Part shown: one piece after another, positions 33,115 through 45,179 of the stretch
How the letters are laid out: the number at the start of each line of letters is the position of its first letter
Position numbering within the stretch: position 1 is the stretch's first letter
Origin: Atopsyche davidsoni
Lineage: Eukaryota; Arthropoda; Insecta; Trichoptera; Hydrobiosidae
NCBI GenBank assembly: GCA_022113835.1
Contig: JAILWY010000020.1
Coordinates: forward strand, 4,464,001 to 4,528,000
Length of the DNA: 64,000 bases
Reading direction: 5' to 3'
Program-made: the position numbers and the translations under genes
Notes under the pieces: generated by a model
Seen by the model: only the letters and a program-made list of their open reading frames with translations
Told to the model about the DNA's origin: nothing
Database searches by the model: none

Positions 33115-34980
33115 TAAATAAAAAAATGTAAATTACAAGCCTCTAGTAAAATATACACTAATTCATTAATTGTGAGCACTTTTAAGGTTTTCCACAAATA
33201 AAAAAAAAATCGTAATCTCCTAGCTTGGTTACGTTAATCATCATTTTTAAGCTATTGAGACGAGCTACTCTACTGAATTTTTTTTTTCTTACATATCGAA
33301 GGGCTATGTTTAATAAATATTATCCATAGGTTTTTTTTAGAGATTTCAACAGATAAGACAAAGTGCCAAAAAAAAAACTATGATTTTTATAAAATAAGAT
33401 AACTTTTTTTTTTTTTTGATAATTTTCGTCTTATCTGTAAAACATGAAAGTGATACAAACAAACAATTATTACCAAATATATGATAAAAAGATATTTAAA
33501 GTTACAGGGATTAGATAACACTGTAAATAATTATTTCTTAACGGTGTAATTTTTTTTTGGGGCTACCTTTAAATAAGTAAAAAAAATTGACTTGACTTGA
33601 ACGATATTTTTTCTTTTTGTACGTGTATGGAAGTGAATATTTTGAACCGTTATACGCATGTATTGAATTCAGTATTTAATGCGTTTTACTAAATAGTAAA
33701 TGTATTATGTTTTACGTTTTAAATATATTATTATGTAGTGTTCATTATCTGTACTTTGCTGGTTATTTTTAGTGCAGTTTTCATTTTTTTTAACCCTTTG
33801 CGGTGCACGGGATATGTGCGTACCTTGCAGGTGCAAAACTCATTTTTAGTGGTTTTTTAATTTTAAAATCACGCCCTCGTGTCAGACATGTGGTAGCCTG
33901 TTAAATTTATCGCATCTTGGCGTATTCGCTGTGCAGGAATGCATTCGTCGGTGATTTCACGATGCACTTTCAACCCGGCTCGGGCGGTGCAGCTCCCTAT
34001 CGATCGGGAAGGAACCGGCGAAGGTCGTTGCTCTTCCTCATTTGGAAGCTACTTGCTGCTGCATTATGATGAAGTGCATCCCAGCTGCATCCTAGCTGCA
34101 TCCTAGCTGCATCCCTATCTCGTAATTCACGTCCGAAGACCTTGAGCAATGAGCTGATGCACTTAAAACATCACCCATGAGAAACCTTAAAAACTCCAGT
34201 CTAAAATTATTTTTTTTGAAAACGCTCTTGGCTTTCAGGCATACGAAACCCTAGAAAGTAAAAAAAAATTAAATATACTATATTTATCAATTATTTATAA
34301 TAATATACAGTATAAATCAGCTGAGTTGTGTCGAGGCTTCCGTGAAATCTGTACGTTGTCAATGCAAATACATTTGGGTAGAGTTTTGAGTTATCATATT
34401 GAAAGTAGGCCAGTGCTGATAAAAACGTATTTTTGCTGATGTCTTCCACTTATCGTGGAATATTTAGAAACCAACCAACAATATATAAAAAAAAAACTAT
34501 AATAAATCGCATAAAACATCGTCGTGTGATTCCTAATTTTACTATGCGCACAGTGTTTTTTTTTATTTATTACGCACTTTTGATTCGAGTCTCTTCACAT
34601 ATGTTATTATTAAGTTTATTTAAATATTTTTTAAATTTTAATATATTATTGATTTATATTACGTATTACTCGAATATTAAATATTTATTTATGTTTTAAG
34701 TAGATAAATGCTAGTGTTTTCTCAGAGGTTAATAACTGATATGCAAATTTAGGCCAGATAGGCGAACGTATCTTCTAATTAATACATATCGTGGATTATT
34801 TTTATTGTTATTATCTTACATAGCAACATAATAAATATGTTTTACAAAATAATATATATTATATTGTAAAACGTTGTTTTTCTTCCTTCCAGATACAGTC
34901 AATACTAAAAACGTAATAAAAATAAAATAGTGCATAAATTTCTAACGAATTTTCAATAATAAACAAATCTTCACACGCCG
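33115..34980. other. AT-rich stretch, no gene seen
   Basis: It contains homopolymer runs and a small GC-richer patch at 33,960-34,130 with three 11-bp AGCTGCATCCT-type repeats (34,080-34,112). Nothing else is supported. Confidence 0.4.
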
Positions 34981-35014
34981 TAAAAAGCTTGCCTAATTAA
35001 TAAAAAAAATAAAC

Positions 35015-35260
35015 AAAGTGAAAAAAAAAAAAACACACACACACACACACAACAAAGCGGGGAATTCAGTGCATCCGGTGTATCGAGTTTGAGAAAAGTG
35101 CGCGCGCAAAAATCAGTGAAGTGAAGGAGGTCTCATCCCCAAACTAAAAAGCCTCACGAGTGACTCTTGCACCTTCCTCCGATCTGACGAGTGATACTGT
35201 CCCCTTTCGAATCTGACGAGTGACTCTTGCACACCTTCCTCCAATCTGACGAGTGACCTT
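35015..35260 (+). other. possible promoter/5' UTR with repeated TCTGACGAGTGA motif
   Basis: A CA microsatellite is followed by GTGCGCGCGCAAAAATCAGTG and a segment where (AT)CTGACGAGTGA recurs three times with CTCTTGCACCTTCCTCC between. The ATCAGTG resembles an arthropod initiator. The link to a gene is unproven. Confidence 0.25.
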
Positions 35261-35269
35261 GAACCCTTA

Positions 35270-36100
35270 ACCGACAGCTGATTGGTCCTAGCGCCCTGAT
35301 TGGTTGTATTTACTTTACCTATATCGTCAGGCCTGAGCGCAGTGTATGTTGTGAACTGCTTTACTTTCCATTTTATTTTGCGAACGCTTGGTTGCTGGGA
35401 TCCTCAACAATCACCCAAGGAGCGACAAGCTAGTGTCAAAAAAAAAAAAATTAAAAAAAATAACATATCTCCATACAAAACGAGCACTGTGATGCAAAAA
35501 CGTCGCATACACAATTTCAGCAAAAAAATCTAAATATTTGCATGCACGCTTTCAAATTTTTTTTGCAGGGCACGTGCACTGTCGCTCTTTTTGTGATAAT
35601 ATTTTTTTTTTTTTTTTTACAAAACATATCAATTTTTTAAAATTCAATGAGTCAAAAATATATTTTTTTTTAGTTCGTTACTTTTCACAGCTTTTTAACA
35701 CCACACGCATTTATTTTTAAACCCTTCATTCACTCAGTTGTGGATTTGTTTTTAGCTTTGAATATATATTTTAATTTATGCTTATTTGCCTGAACATCCC
35801 CTTTCATATTTAAAATCGAAAATAATAAATTATTTTATCAAAAGTAAATATAAAATTCTTTTCACTCCACTCGTCACAATAATATTGCATCTCGCCATAC
35901 AAATGAGATTCCCATCAAGTAATTGACAAATTTTTTCTTCACCCGTTATTCATAGCTTTTTTGCATTTTCATGTAGTTAATATTCTTATTATATCACTGC
36001 CATAACACCACCATACTTTTCACCGAAGGGTTGCCAGATATTTAAATTATTCATCACTATATAACACCAAAGCATTAAACCTTCAGTAAAAATTATTTTC
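35270..36100. other. AT-rich stretch, no gene seen
   Basis: Low-complexity A and T runs dominate and no feature is supported. Confidence 0.4.
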
Positions 36101-36500
36101 ATTCACTTTCGAGATCAATCATTAAAATACAAAATTGGGTTCGAATCCCACTTTTCTTTGATATAATACGAGGTTAAACAATATCTCAACTTAAAGACTA
36201 CATAATATTAATTAAATAGTTATATTAAAATTTTATTTAATTTGTTATAAAATTTAAAAAAAAATGATCCACTCTTCCATACTCTAGTTTCGTTTTTTTT
36301 TTGTATAAAATTTGGGTTCGAGTCCCTGACAATGCAAAGTTTACTGGAAAAATTTAAAATATTGCTGTCGCAAAAAAATATATATTGTATAGATATAATC
36401 TTTAGATTCAAAATTATCGCATGTAGTGTGAATAAATAAATAATATAAAGAGAGAAGCTTCGTCCGGGCTCGAACCCCGCGCCTGGCAGCCCCTCCGAGT
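36100..36500. repeat. cluster of tRNA B-box-like motifs, SINE relics
   Basis: GGTTCGAATCC (near 36129) and GGTTCGAGTCC (near 36314) on the + strand, and GGTTCGAGCCC on the minus strand (near 36470), each match the RNA polymerase III B box. No complete tRNA cloverleaf can be drawn around any of them. Confidence 0.4.
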
Positions 36501-36745
36501 TGTTACGTTGTCGATGCTGTTTGTCTCTGGTTTTGCAGCCAATCACGGCCGTCGGTTTCAAACTCCGAACGTTCCTCTGACGACATTCCGTTTTTAAATT
36601 CAGTGCCAGCCGGTGACGACACAAGGCGCTGAAGATCACGCTGCGAGGTACGAAACACCGCATCGACTATTTTATCGAATTTTAATACCGCGTCTTGGGG
36701 AAAAGTCTCACGATGTCTCCCCGAGGCAAATTATTATTATTAGTA

Positions 36746-37761
36746 GTGTGCATTAATTTTAAGTATTATTCTTATTAGTATTGTTGTCAGCGTCATTGTT
36801 ACGCTCACGTCGACTTTTGTACCAACAAAATGCAATTAGCGGGAAGCTTTACTTTTCGGTTTCAATTGGAGGAAAAAAGCAGCTGAAAGTCACCGATTGC
36901 TGTGTGAAGTTTATTGTGAACATGCTTCATAGCAACAAGTGGTGATTTCGATGTGGATGATAGAGAACGTTCAGGCCAACCAAAATAATCCGAAGATGAA
37001 GAATTAGAGGCATAAAGACTCGTGTCAAACGCAAGCAGAACTCGCAGAATCATTGGGAATGATCAAAAAGCAAGGAAATTGGGTGCCACATGAATTGAAG
37101 CCGAGAGACGACGAAAGGCGAAATGCTGCTTGAACGCCACAAAAAGAAGTCATTTTTGCATTGTATCATCACTGGTGATGAAAAATGAATTCGCTACGAC
37201 AACCTGAAGCGTAAAAAATCATGGGATAAGCCCGGACATGCATCAACATCGACGGCCAAATATTCATGGCGCCAAAGTAATGCTGTGTAGTTGATGGAAT
37301 CAGAAGGGTGTCAACCACTACGAGATGCTGAAACCAGGCCAAACTATCACGGGCGAGCTCTACAGACAACAATTGATGCGTTTGAAGCGAGAAAACGGCC
37401 AGAATATGCGACCAGGCACGAGTCTGTAGTTTTTCATGACAATTCTCGACCACATGTTGCTAAACCGGTTAAAACATATTTGAAAAACAGTGGACGGGAA
37501 GTTCTGCCTCACCCGCCCAATAGCCCAGACCTTGCCCCTTCCGACTACCACTTGTTGCCCTTTCTGGAATACGCTTCACTTCCGAACAGGGCATCAAAAA
37601 TTGGCTTGACTCTTTCATGGCTTCAAAAGACGAACGGCTCTTTTGGGATGGAATCCACAATTCGCCCGAATGATGGGAAAAATTAGTCTGTGGCTAGCGA
37701 CGGACAGAATAGATGAATAGAATATACTGTACCAATTTTTTATAATAAAATTAATGCACAC
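36746..37761 (+). mobile_element. mariner element with intact ends and dead transposase
   Basis: The inverted repeats GTGTGCATTAATTTTAAGTA and, reversed, GTGTGCATTAATTTTATTAT are flanked by TA. Inside, in order and across several frames, are QAELAESLG, the ITGDEK region of the first catalytic Asp, KRKKSWDKPGHASTSTAK, HDNSRPHV and SPDLAPSDYHL. The second and third Asp are separated by 34 residues, the DD34D pattern of mariner. Several in-frame stops and frameshifts make it inactive. The motifs most resemble the cecropia/mori group. At 1,016 bp it is shorter than the usual ~1.3 kb. Confidence 0.85.
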
Positions 37762-37763
37762 TA

Positions 37764-38255
37764 CCATCAATATATATATTTTTTATTATTTATTATTTAT
37801 TATTATTATTATTAACTAGAAATGTTGCTCGTCACAGAATGACGTTTTCGATTAGTTATCAATGATGTGATTAATAATTTCTAACGCAATTTCGATAAAA
37901 AAAATAAAATTGCTACTTGTGTCAAGTTGACATAAACCGAAAAATTCTAAGAAGCAACAAAATTTGTTTTTTTTTGCAAAAGTTCTAAATTTGAAATTCT
38001 CGCGTTGAACAATAAAATCCTATAATTCGTACATATTGAAACTCGCTAAAAAGCATATTTTATGGTTTTATGAATAAAAATATTAAGACGATAGGATGTC
38101 TTGAAATTCGGCACATAGCTGCGGAAAAATTTACTAAGCTCACATGGAAAAAATCAGCGTTGTATCTTTCAAGATATTCTATAGAGAAAAATGAAACATA
38201 CACACACACAATGGATATGTTTGTGGCGACTCTCTAATGTTGTTTGGATTTGTAG
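37764..38255. other. AT-rich stretch
   Basis: No gene is seen. The last bases form a plausible splice acceptor (TTGTTTGGATTTGTAG) for the segment that follows. Confidence 0.35.
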
Positions 38256-38627
38256 GTCGCACGGAGCCGGGCGGCGCACGGGAGGAGCCGCCGGCACTCT
38301 CTCCGGCCATTCTGCCGCCGCTCGTCCTTGGAGCTGACCACCCCAGCTGACCATCCGAAGTACTCCGAACCCTGACGTGACGGGCCGCACCAGTGACACG
38401 CGTCGCGTGCAAGATGTGACTCCAGTGAGAAGTGCCGCCCAAAACCCGCGTCCAGTGCAAGTGTTTCGGACAGTGGTGCTCCGCGACAGCAGTGCTGCGT
38501 CAGCTGTCCTGGTGCTTGTGCCGCGGCGTGCAGCGCCGGCGGTGCTGGGTTCGGCCCCGGCACAGCCCTCGGCAGCCATGCCCGTGCCGCCGCCTCCCAC
38601 CTAGGCCCGCTTCTGGGCCGCAACCAT
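38256..38627 (+). other. candidate spliced exon, probably 5' untranslated
   Basis: A 372-bp GC-rich block is bounded by an acceptor-like TTTGTAG and a strong donor CAT|GTGAGT. All three + frames contain stops or read as low-complexity Pro/Arg sequence, so a non-coding leader exon is likelier than coding. The donor splits an ATG in CAACCAT|G, so a start codon could be completed by a G in the next exon. No matching exon is found in the window. Confidence 0.35.
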
Positions 38628-39950
38628 GTGAGTCCATCCAACCCCTCATTTCCACCACCACACCAGTTGGGACCCTCGCGTGGCGTGCCGCGCAGGTGCG
38701 GGACAGATAAGCCGGAGACGAGCACTTGACCATGAAAGAGCGCGAGTCCATCGCCTCCCCATTATCTTGGCACCGGGTGATAATCTATTTGCGTTCCTCG
38801 CCGCGCCGGCGGCCGAGAACTCGGCCTCTTATCAGGAAAAAAAAAAAAAAAACGCTCCGACAGCCAAGGCGGACTCTCCGCTATGCGTTCGCAATGCCGA
38901 TGACCTTGAAAATTTTTCAAAAACACCCATAAACATCGTGCTTTGAACGCTTGTGCGCATTCTAAAACGAATTGCGCTTCTATCTGCTGCGTTCGCGATG
39001 CCGATGACCTTGGCAGTTTTAAAAACGTCTCTGAGCGTTATAACGAGTCACTTGTGCGTTCGCGATGCGGATAGGACACATATTTGACCTTGAAATGTTT
39101 ATATCCATCAGTTTTCTCTTTATATCCAATAGTGAATGGCCTGAATGTGGCATTTTTTTTTTCACACACATGGCAATACTGAGTCGCTTCCGCGTAGTCA
39201 CTCACAGTTAGTCACATCGCCGCGTGGTTTATATAATTCGCAGTACCAAGACGTGAATCATTGAAAAATGTGAAATTATTTAAACCCCGCCGATGACGTC
39301 ATCCGTCCTGCCGCAGAATGCCGGACACGTCGCCAAGCTGCCGACGGATATAACAAATCAACTCTCGTTAACCGCGACACTGGGATGGGGACTCATTATC
39401 GATGTGCAAAATTCCGTGCCGATTGATTGACGTGTAATGTGGGCCGGTCGAGGCTGTCGCGGGCGTTGTTTTGTAGTATTCCAGGTTCGTGACTGCTCGC
39501 TGATTTGTCGGTTGGGAAATGTCTTTTTCGTGAGTCCAGCCGTGACACGGTTTTCAGTTTGATCTTGAAAATTCGTGTGCGACCAAATATATGCAAAGAC
39601 GACCGAGTGTCCGTGAAGGGGAAAGCCGGCTAATTGGGACATACTTAATTTTTTTTTTTTTTACGTGTCTTATTTATTATCTACAACCAAATATATTTTC
39701 AGTATTAAATTTATAATACACACATAAAAAAAAAAAATTAAAAACGTATTTCAATAATTTTTTATATTTGATATATTTTAAATGATTATATTCAATTTCT
39801 ACCAAGCAATGATTATTCTTGCAATTTTGGTAAAAACAACAAGTATTCAACATATTTTTATATGTAATTTTAGAAAGCTAATAAAAAAAATAATTTACGT
39901 ATGTTTTATACAATATGCTATTTTAAATTAAATGTAACAATACTAATTCC
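38628..39950. other. intergenic or intronic sequence, no gene seen
   Basis: GCGTTCGCGATGCCGATGACC-type wording recurs around 38,884, 38,990 and 39,057, about 70-105 bp apart. No coding or transposon signature is recognised. Confidence 0.35.
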
Positions 39951-40600
39951 ATACATATGAAAATGGTACAATCAGAGTACACATAAAATGGTACAGTCGG
40001 TAACTGTCCCCTTATTGCGTTTTTTTTTTTTTTATTAAAGCCTTTATATATTTTCAGATATTTCCGCAACCAATGTAATTAAATAGGTACACTTTTAATT
40101 TGACACAAATTTCTTACTTACGAAAATGTTACAATCAAAGAGTGTCTCTTTTTTACGATTTTGTTACTTTCGCATATTTTCGCAACCAATATTGTTTGTG
40201 CAATTAGAGAGTGTCCCCTTTTTACATTTTGTAATGTACTCAATACATTTTCAGCAATTTCCGCAATCAATATAAATATTTTAGTACACTTCTAATGTAA
40301 CACTTACATTATACTCATGAAAATGGTACAATCAGAAAGTGTCCCATTAACGATGAGTCCGCTGTACATTTTTTAATACACTTATAAAAACTAGCATATG
40401 TATTAACGTACACTTTTAATGTAAAATTAATTTCTTACTCGTAAAAATGGTACAATCAGAGTGTGTCCCATTAACGATGAATCCGCTGTAGATTTTTTAA
40501 TATACTTCTAAAAATTAACATATTCACGAACACATTAAATATAAATTTAATTTCTTACACATGGAAATGGTACAACCAGAGTGTCCCCTTTTGAGGCACA
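39950..40600. repeat. diverged ~120-bp tandem repeats
   Basis: AAAATGGTACAATCAGA-type starts occur near 39,960, 40,120, 40,318, 40,442 and 40,562, the last three ~120-124 bp apart. Each is followed by GTGTCCC and an AT-rich segment with ACTTTTAATGTA. Confidence 0.75.
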
Positions 40601-40609
40601 CACGCTTCA

Positions 40610-41350
40610 ATGCGGACTACTATATATGAAAAAAAGCGATAATTTTTTTTATAATGTGGCCAAAATTGTACGGGGAGGTCAGTAGATCTGTTTGTTGGAG
40701 ACACTTGCATATCGCCGCAGACGGCATTGATGCCTAAGATCAAGGAGCCTTCCGAGTCACGGCCGGACTGTATATTTTACACTTTTGATAGCCGAATTGA
40801 TATTCATTTTACTAAAAATACTTGGTTTTTTTTTAAATATTGTAACAATACTTCTTTACAACTAATTCTTTTGAATTATAAATTTATATGAATTTTTTTT
40901 GTTGTTGTATTATTTTAACGACAAACTATACGTGTTTATTTTTGCTTATCATCGATGGCCTATTTTATGGAAGTTATTTTACTAAAACACATTTTACAAC
41001 CAAATAAACAAAAAACACTAGTTTTTTTTAATTATTTTAATGACAAATTTAATTTTGCCTTGATTTATAACATTTTAACTAAAAAATATATACTTATGAA
41101 GTACGACGCTTATAATTTTACTAAAACACACTTCGTTGGTCCTTTTAAATAATTTATTTATTATTTTGCCAAAAAAAACACTAGTTTTTTTTTATTAATT
41201 AATTTTTATTGAAATATTTCACTGTACCTATATTTCTTAATTTTTCATATATCAGCTTCTCCTTGTTTTCCCTTTTTGTATCTAATTTTATTAATGAATA
41301 TATATTTATATATATAAATATATAATTTAAGAAAAATGCTACTAATTAAT
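40610..41350. other. AT-rich stretch, no gene seen
   Basis: Long A/T runs with short open frames lacking motifs. AAACACTAGTTTTTTTT occurs near 41,015 and again near 41,177. Confidence 0.4.
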
Positions 41351-41354
41351 CATA

Positions 41355-41450
41355 AAACACTTGAGTGATTTTTCCACGTGTTAATTTTTATTGGTGACCG
41401 GTTTCGCCTGCAACCTTTCACGTTGGCATTATCAAACTGAGTATAGCACG
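41355..41450 (-). repeat. dispersed repeat with hammerhead-like motif
   Basis: On the minus strand it reads TTGATAATGCC, a loop, then GGCGAAACCGGTCACC. It shares GGTGACCGGTTTCGCC and TTGAGTGATTTTT with the array at 48 kb and, inverted, with 51,163. Confidence 0.55.
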
Positions 41451-41459
41451 AAATTCCAT

Positions 41460-43010
41460 AATTCCTCGAATTTTAATATTGAAAAAAACCCAATTCGGAA
41501 GAGCACCCACAGACAAGCCTGTCGCCATTAATCTGAGACCATAGACAAGGCCGCGGCGGCTCGCGACCGCCATAGAGCCGGTAACGGTACGCCTCGGCTT
41601 TTACTTTCAGCCGATGGCCATGAGGCGCAGACTAGCGATGATGATGATGATGATGGTGATGATGATGCAACGGTTTCTGGTCGCAGATGACTCGGGCGCT
41701 TGGTTCGATGCCCCGGGCGCCTTTTTTAATACCGTGAGAAGTGGGCTGTTTTTTTTTTTTTTTTTGTCTATGGTCGCTGCGGCGATTTATTTATTGTCTA
41801 TGGTTGGATTTTTTTTTGAAGTGCTGCCCGTGAAACGAAAGGGAAAATTATTTTTTTAATGTTTATAATTTTGCCTTCGAGCTCACTAGACTAAATCATT
41901 TGTAAAAAGATTTTTTTTACAGTCTAAATCTTTTTTCAAGCTTGATAATGTTATACAATATTTTTTAACTCTAGGACTTTTGCTTGGTTATATTAATAAT
42001 TATCTATAAAGAATGTGGAAGATATGCTGTGAATTTCTGCAAGTAAAAACTGCATGCTTTCGATATATTTTAATATAGATATTCTAATTGATAATTGCTT
42101 AAGTTTTTTTGGGCTCAATTTTTTACATTTAAATTGTGTATTTTTTTATGGCGTCATTAAATATAAGGAAAAATTTTTGACGATGTTTTTATAAAGAAAA
42201 ACGTATTTTTTTAATATCTAATATATTTTATGATTAAAAAAAAAATACTTATATATTTTCTTTAGAGTAATATTACGATTTTTTAACTCCAGCTAACAAA
42301 GTATACAGGCAAATGTTTTTTATACTCTAATGGCCGAAATGAATAAAAGTTTATACTTACACATGAATCATTTTTTTAAAATTGATTATACAGTGATCTC
42401 TGTTAATCTGTTGTATTTGCATTTTTAACTTGCATTATATATATTTAATGGTAATTTTTGTTAAATCATTCAATAATTCTCAAACCCAATAGTACGTGAT
42501 CGAGTCGATTTACAATTGAAACTATTTCACGCACAAACTGTTTATATTGTAATGTAGATATCTTATAAATAGATTATTGAAATGTCTGTTCATTTCGGTT
42601 CGTTATACCCTTGTACGTGTATGCGATAATACGCAAATGTATTCGCTCATTCTGCTTCTATGTAAAAAGAAAAAAATCACTCCTTGACGCAATCGCCATT
42701 GTCTGACAAATTCCGATGTTGCCACGTCGCCAGACAGGGACGCGAGATGTGGAAAACAACGCGGAAAAGTGGGACAGATACACTGTTTTAAAGTTCACGG
42801 AAAGATAAACCTATCGGAAGTAGACCGACTCATAACGTCTATTTAAAGATCAAAACATTGATATTAAAATAAATTAACATAATAATAAGATTCATCAGTG
42901 TTTCAGCTTTAATTCTGTATATTTAGATGTTTGGTTTTGTTCGATACTTTGTATAAATTATTGTTTTAAAAATGTATCGTTTTGTACGCTTGAAAATCAT
43001 TCGTATCCGC
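41460..43010. other. AT-rich stretch, no gene seen
   Basis: It includes a short ATG/GAT microsatellite (41,638-41,665) that gives a low-complexity Met-rich open frame, which I do not call. Confidence 0.4.
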
Positions 43011-43620
43011 AGATTACAATTCGTCGCGTCTGTCGCGTGTAGTTTTGTCGGAAGAGGATGCGGCTATACGCGGAAGCGGGATGTCGCTCTACACTAGCGT
43101 GCATTAACCTCGGCGCGTTAAAAGAGACGCAACTATCGCGCGCGAAAGAAACAGAAACAAATTTTCGCGTCCCGTTCCGTGCGGCCGCGTGCGTTTCGCG
43201 GCGCGACCGCGACGGCACCACACCGATCCGTGCGTGCGAGTGAAACGGCAGATCCGCGTCGGAGAGGGACGCGGTCGCGCGCGCGAGCGAGAGGCGCACA
43301 CTTTTCCGCGGGACTTCGGCCGTTTCCGTGGCGGAGGACGGTCGACGACCCGAGCGCACCTCACCTACATACACAGTCACAGCCGCAATAGCGGCGAGCG
43401 TTGACTCCGAAACGTATCCCCATCTCGCTCCGCCGCGCCGAATGACACACTACCGGTATCGCCGTCTCCCTTCCCCGCACACACACACGCGCACGGGATC
43501 GTTGACACTGCATCACACACACGTTGTTTATTTGTGCGGTGATCTAAATTCAAGAGCGAAAAATAAATCGGACGGATTTTAACCTTTCGACTAGCAGGGA
43601 AAAAATGGAGATGTCGGAAT
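43010..43620 (+). promoter_or_regulatory. CpG-rich island, candidate promoter and 5' UTR
   Basis: About 550 bp of CpG-dense sequence stand alone in AT-rich DNA. Open frames occur on both strands, as expected of GC-rich DNA, and none shows a domain. Shortly after it, at 43,606, an A-rich context precedes ATGGAGATGTCGGAATTTGA, a ten-codon frame. It may mark the transcription start of a gene to the right. Confidence 0.35.
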
Positions 43621-43629
43621 TTGAAGGTC

Positions 43630-44940
43630 CGCTGTGACCGTAAATAACAACAAACCGCCGGATAATGGATGCAACTCTGTTTGTTTATTGTTTGGGTACC
43701 GTTTTATCACATCGTATTGCACATTAAGCGTCACCCTCGAGCCAAATAACGCCTAAATATAAACAACACCCGCCATGCCCTGAACCGATGCAACTGAAAA
43801 AAAAACCTGCTCTCGCAGCCTTAAATTAAATTATAAATAATAATTAATAAAGCAAATAAGTGTACGATTGGATAATTGTTGCAACGCTTGATTTATTGTG
43901 AGCGTTTATCTAATAATGTTACAATTTACAACGCCATTTTCTGGCTGATTGATCGAGGCGGCCGCGCTGGCGGTGAAAATAATTATGGCGTCATGGCATT
44001 TCAGAGATGGCTTTGATTATAAAAACGAATCGCCGAGGTTGCTCAATAAATGCAGTGCTCCGATTCTGCAAGACCATTTTGCAAGACAATGTCGTCCAAG
44101 TCTCTCCATTTGTGCTACCAAATCGCATTTCAAACCTTCAAAGATGGCCCCGGTACCGGCACCGAAACGTCGCTCCTTTACATGAAAAATATCATATAAC
44201 GAAATACGCATTGATAAATGAAATATTTTCAGTTTTAACGTTATCTGGTAAAGATATGCAATGTATCAAAAATCTGTATAGAATCAACCATTATTTTATT
44301 GGATGTTAAGTCGCTTACAATTTTTTCTGAAAGTTTCTTCATTGCTGATGCTTGCTCGACGAGCAGACTCTCCTGCACGTTAAAGTAAAAAGGGGAGGCC
44401 AACATCTGTCGCATTGCCGTTTCATTCACTCCGCCTCAAACACGACTTCCCCTACTTTTACACACACACCGAAACTTTATTCTTTGTCACGGCGAGCAAT
44501 GTGACTGGCTTTAGTTCAAGTCGTACTTTGAATGAGGTTTTTTTAAAATAATACTTGGTACTTGACATTACAGCCAATCACTTTATTTTGGATGTGAATT
44601 ATAAAAAAATATATATTAGATAATTTTTTTTTCATGCCTATTTATTTTTGATTATCTTGACCTTCTGTAGAGGTGACCTTGGTTTAAGTTATACCGCGGC
44701 TTACAGTCACACGCTAAACCAGGTTTACGTAAGCCAGGGTTTATTAACGGTATTGCCGTATACCACGTCTTTATTTTTTTTTAAATTTGCTTAAGTTTAA
44801 AGGTCAAAGAAGTGCGATTCGCACGAGCACTGCTAAAAATATCATGCAAGCAATTGAATCGCACATATTTTAACATATTCATACTATTCAATACCAGAAC
44901 TCAGCATTGTGATATTTATTAAACCTAAAACAGCAGCATG
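43630..44940. other. mixed stretch, no gene seen
   Basis: It is mostly AT-rich. The GC-moderate segment 43,950-44,190 is open on both strands without motifs. Confidence 0.35.
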
Positions 44941-44944
44941 GCGA

Positions 44945-45175
44945 AAAAACGAGGCGTTTAAAACGTAGCTTTATAGGAAAATACTTAAAATACCATGGGT
45001 TGTCCGCGTCAAAGAAAGAGATCTCTTGACGATGGTAAAAGGGCGTAATGCTGTTTTTTCAGAAATGCCAGCTGATTGTACTGGAAATATTAATGAAAAA
45101 AGCAGCCGTGGAAGGAGAAAGTTAACATGGATGCGGAATTTACGACAGTGGCTAGAAGTCGGGAGTACCAGATAA
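44945..45175 (+). mobile_element. RTE-like retroelement fragment, RT C-terminal region
   Basis: It begins with degenerate EAF-x-x-x-LYRKILKIPWV sequence, passes an internally deleted middle and ends in RGRRKLTWMRNLRQWLEVG. This tail is the clearest of the family in the window. Frameshifts separate the parts. Confidence 0.68.
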
Positions 45176-45179
45176 ATTA

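Noticed and set aside
41614..41859. Met-rich open frame of 81 codons
   Set aside because: Produced by an ATG/GAT microsatellite and T-runs; no protein signature.
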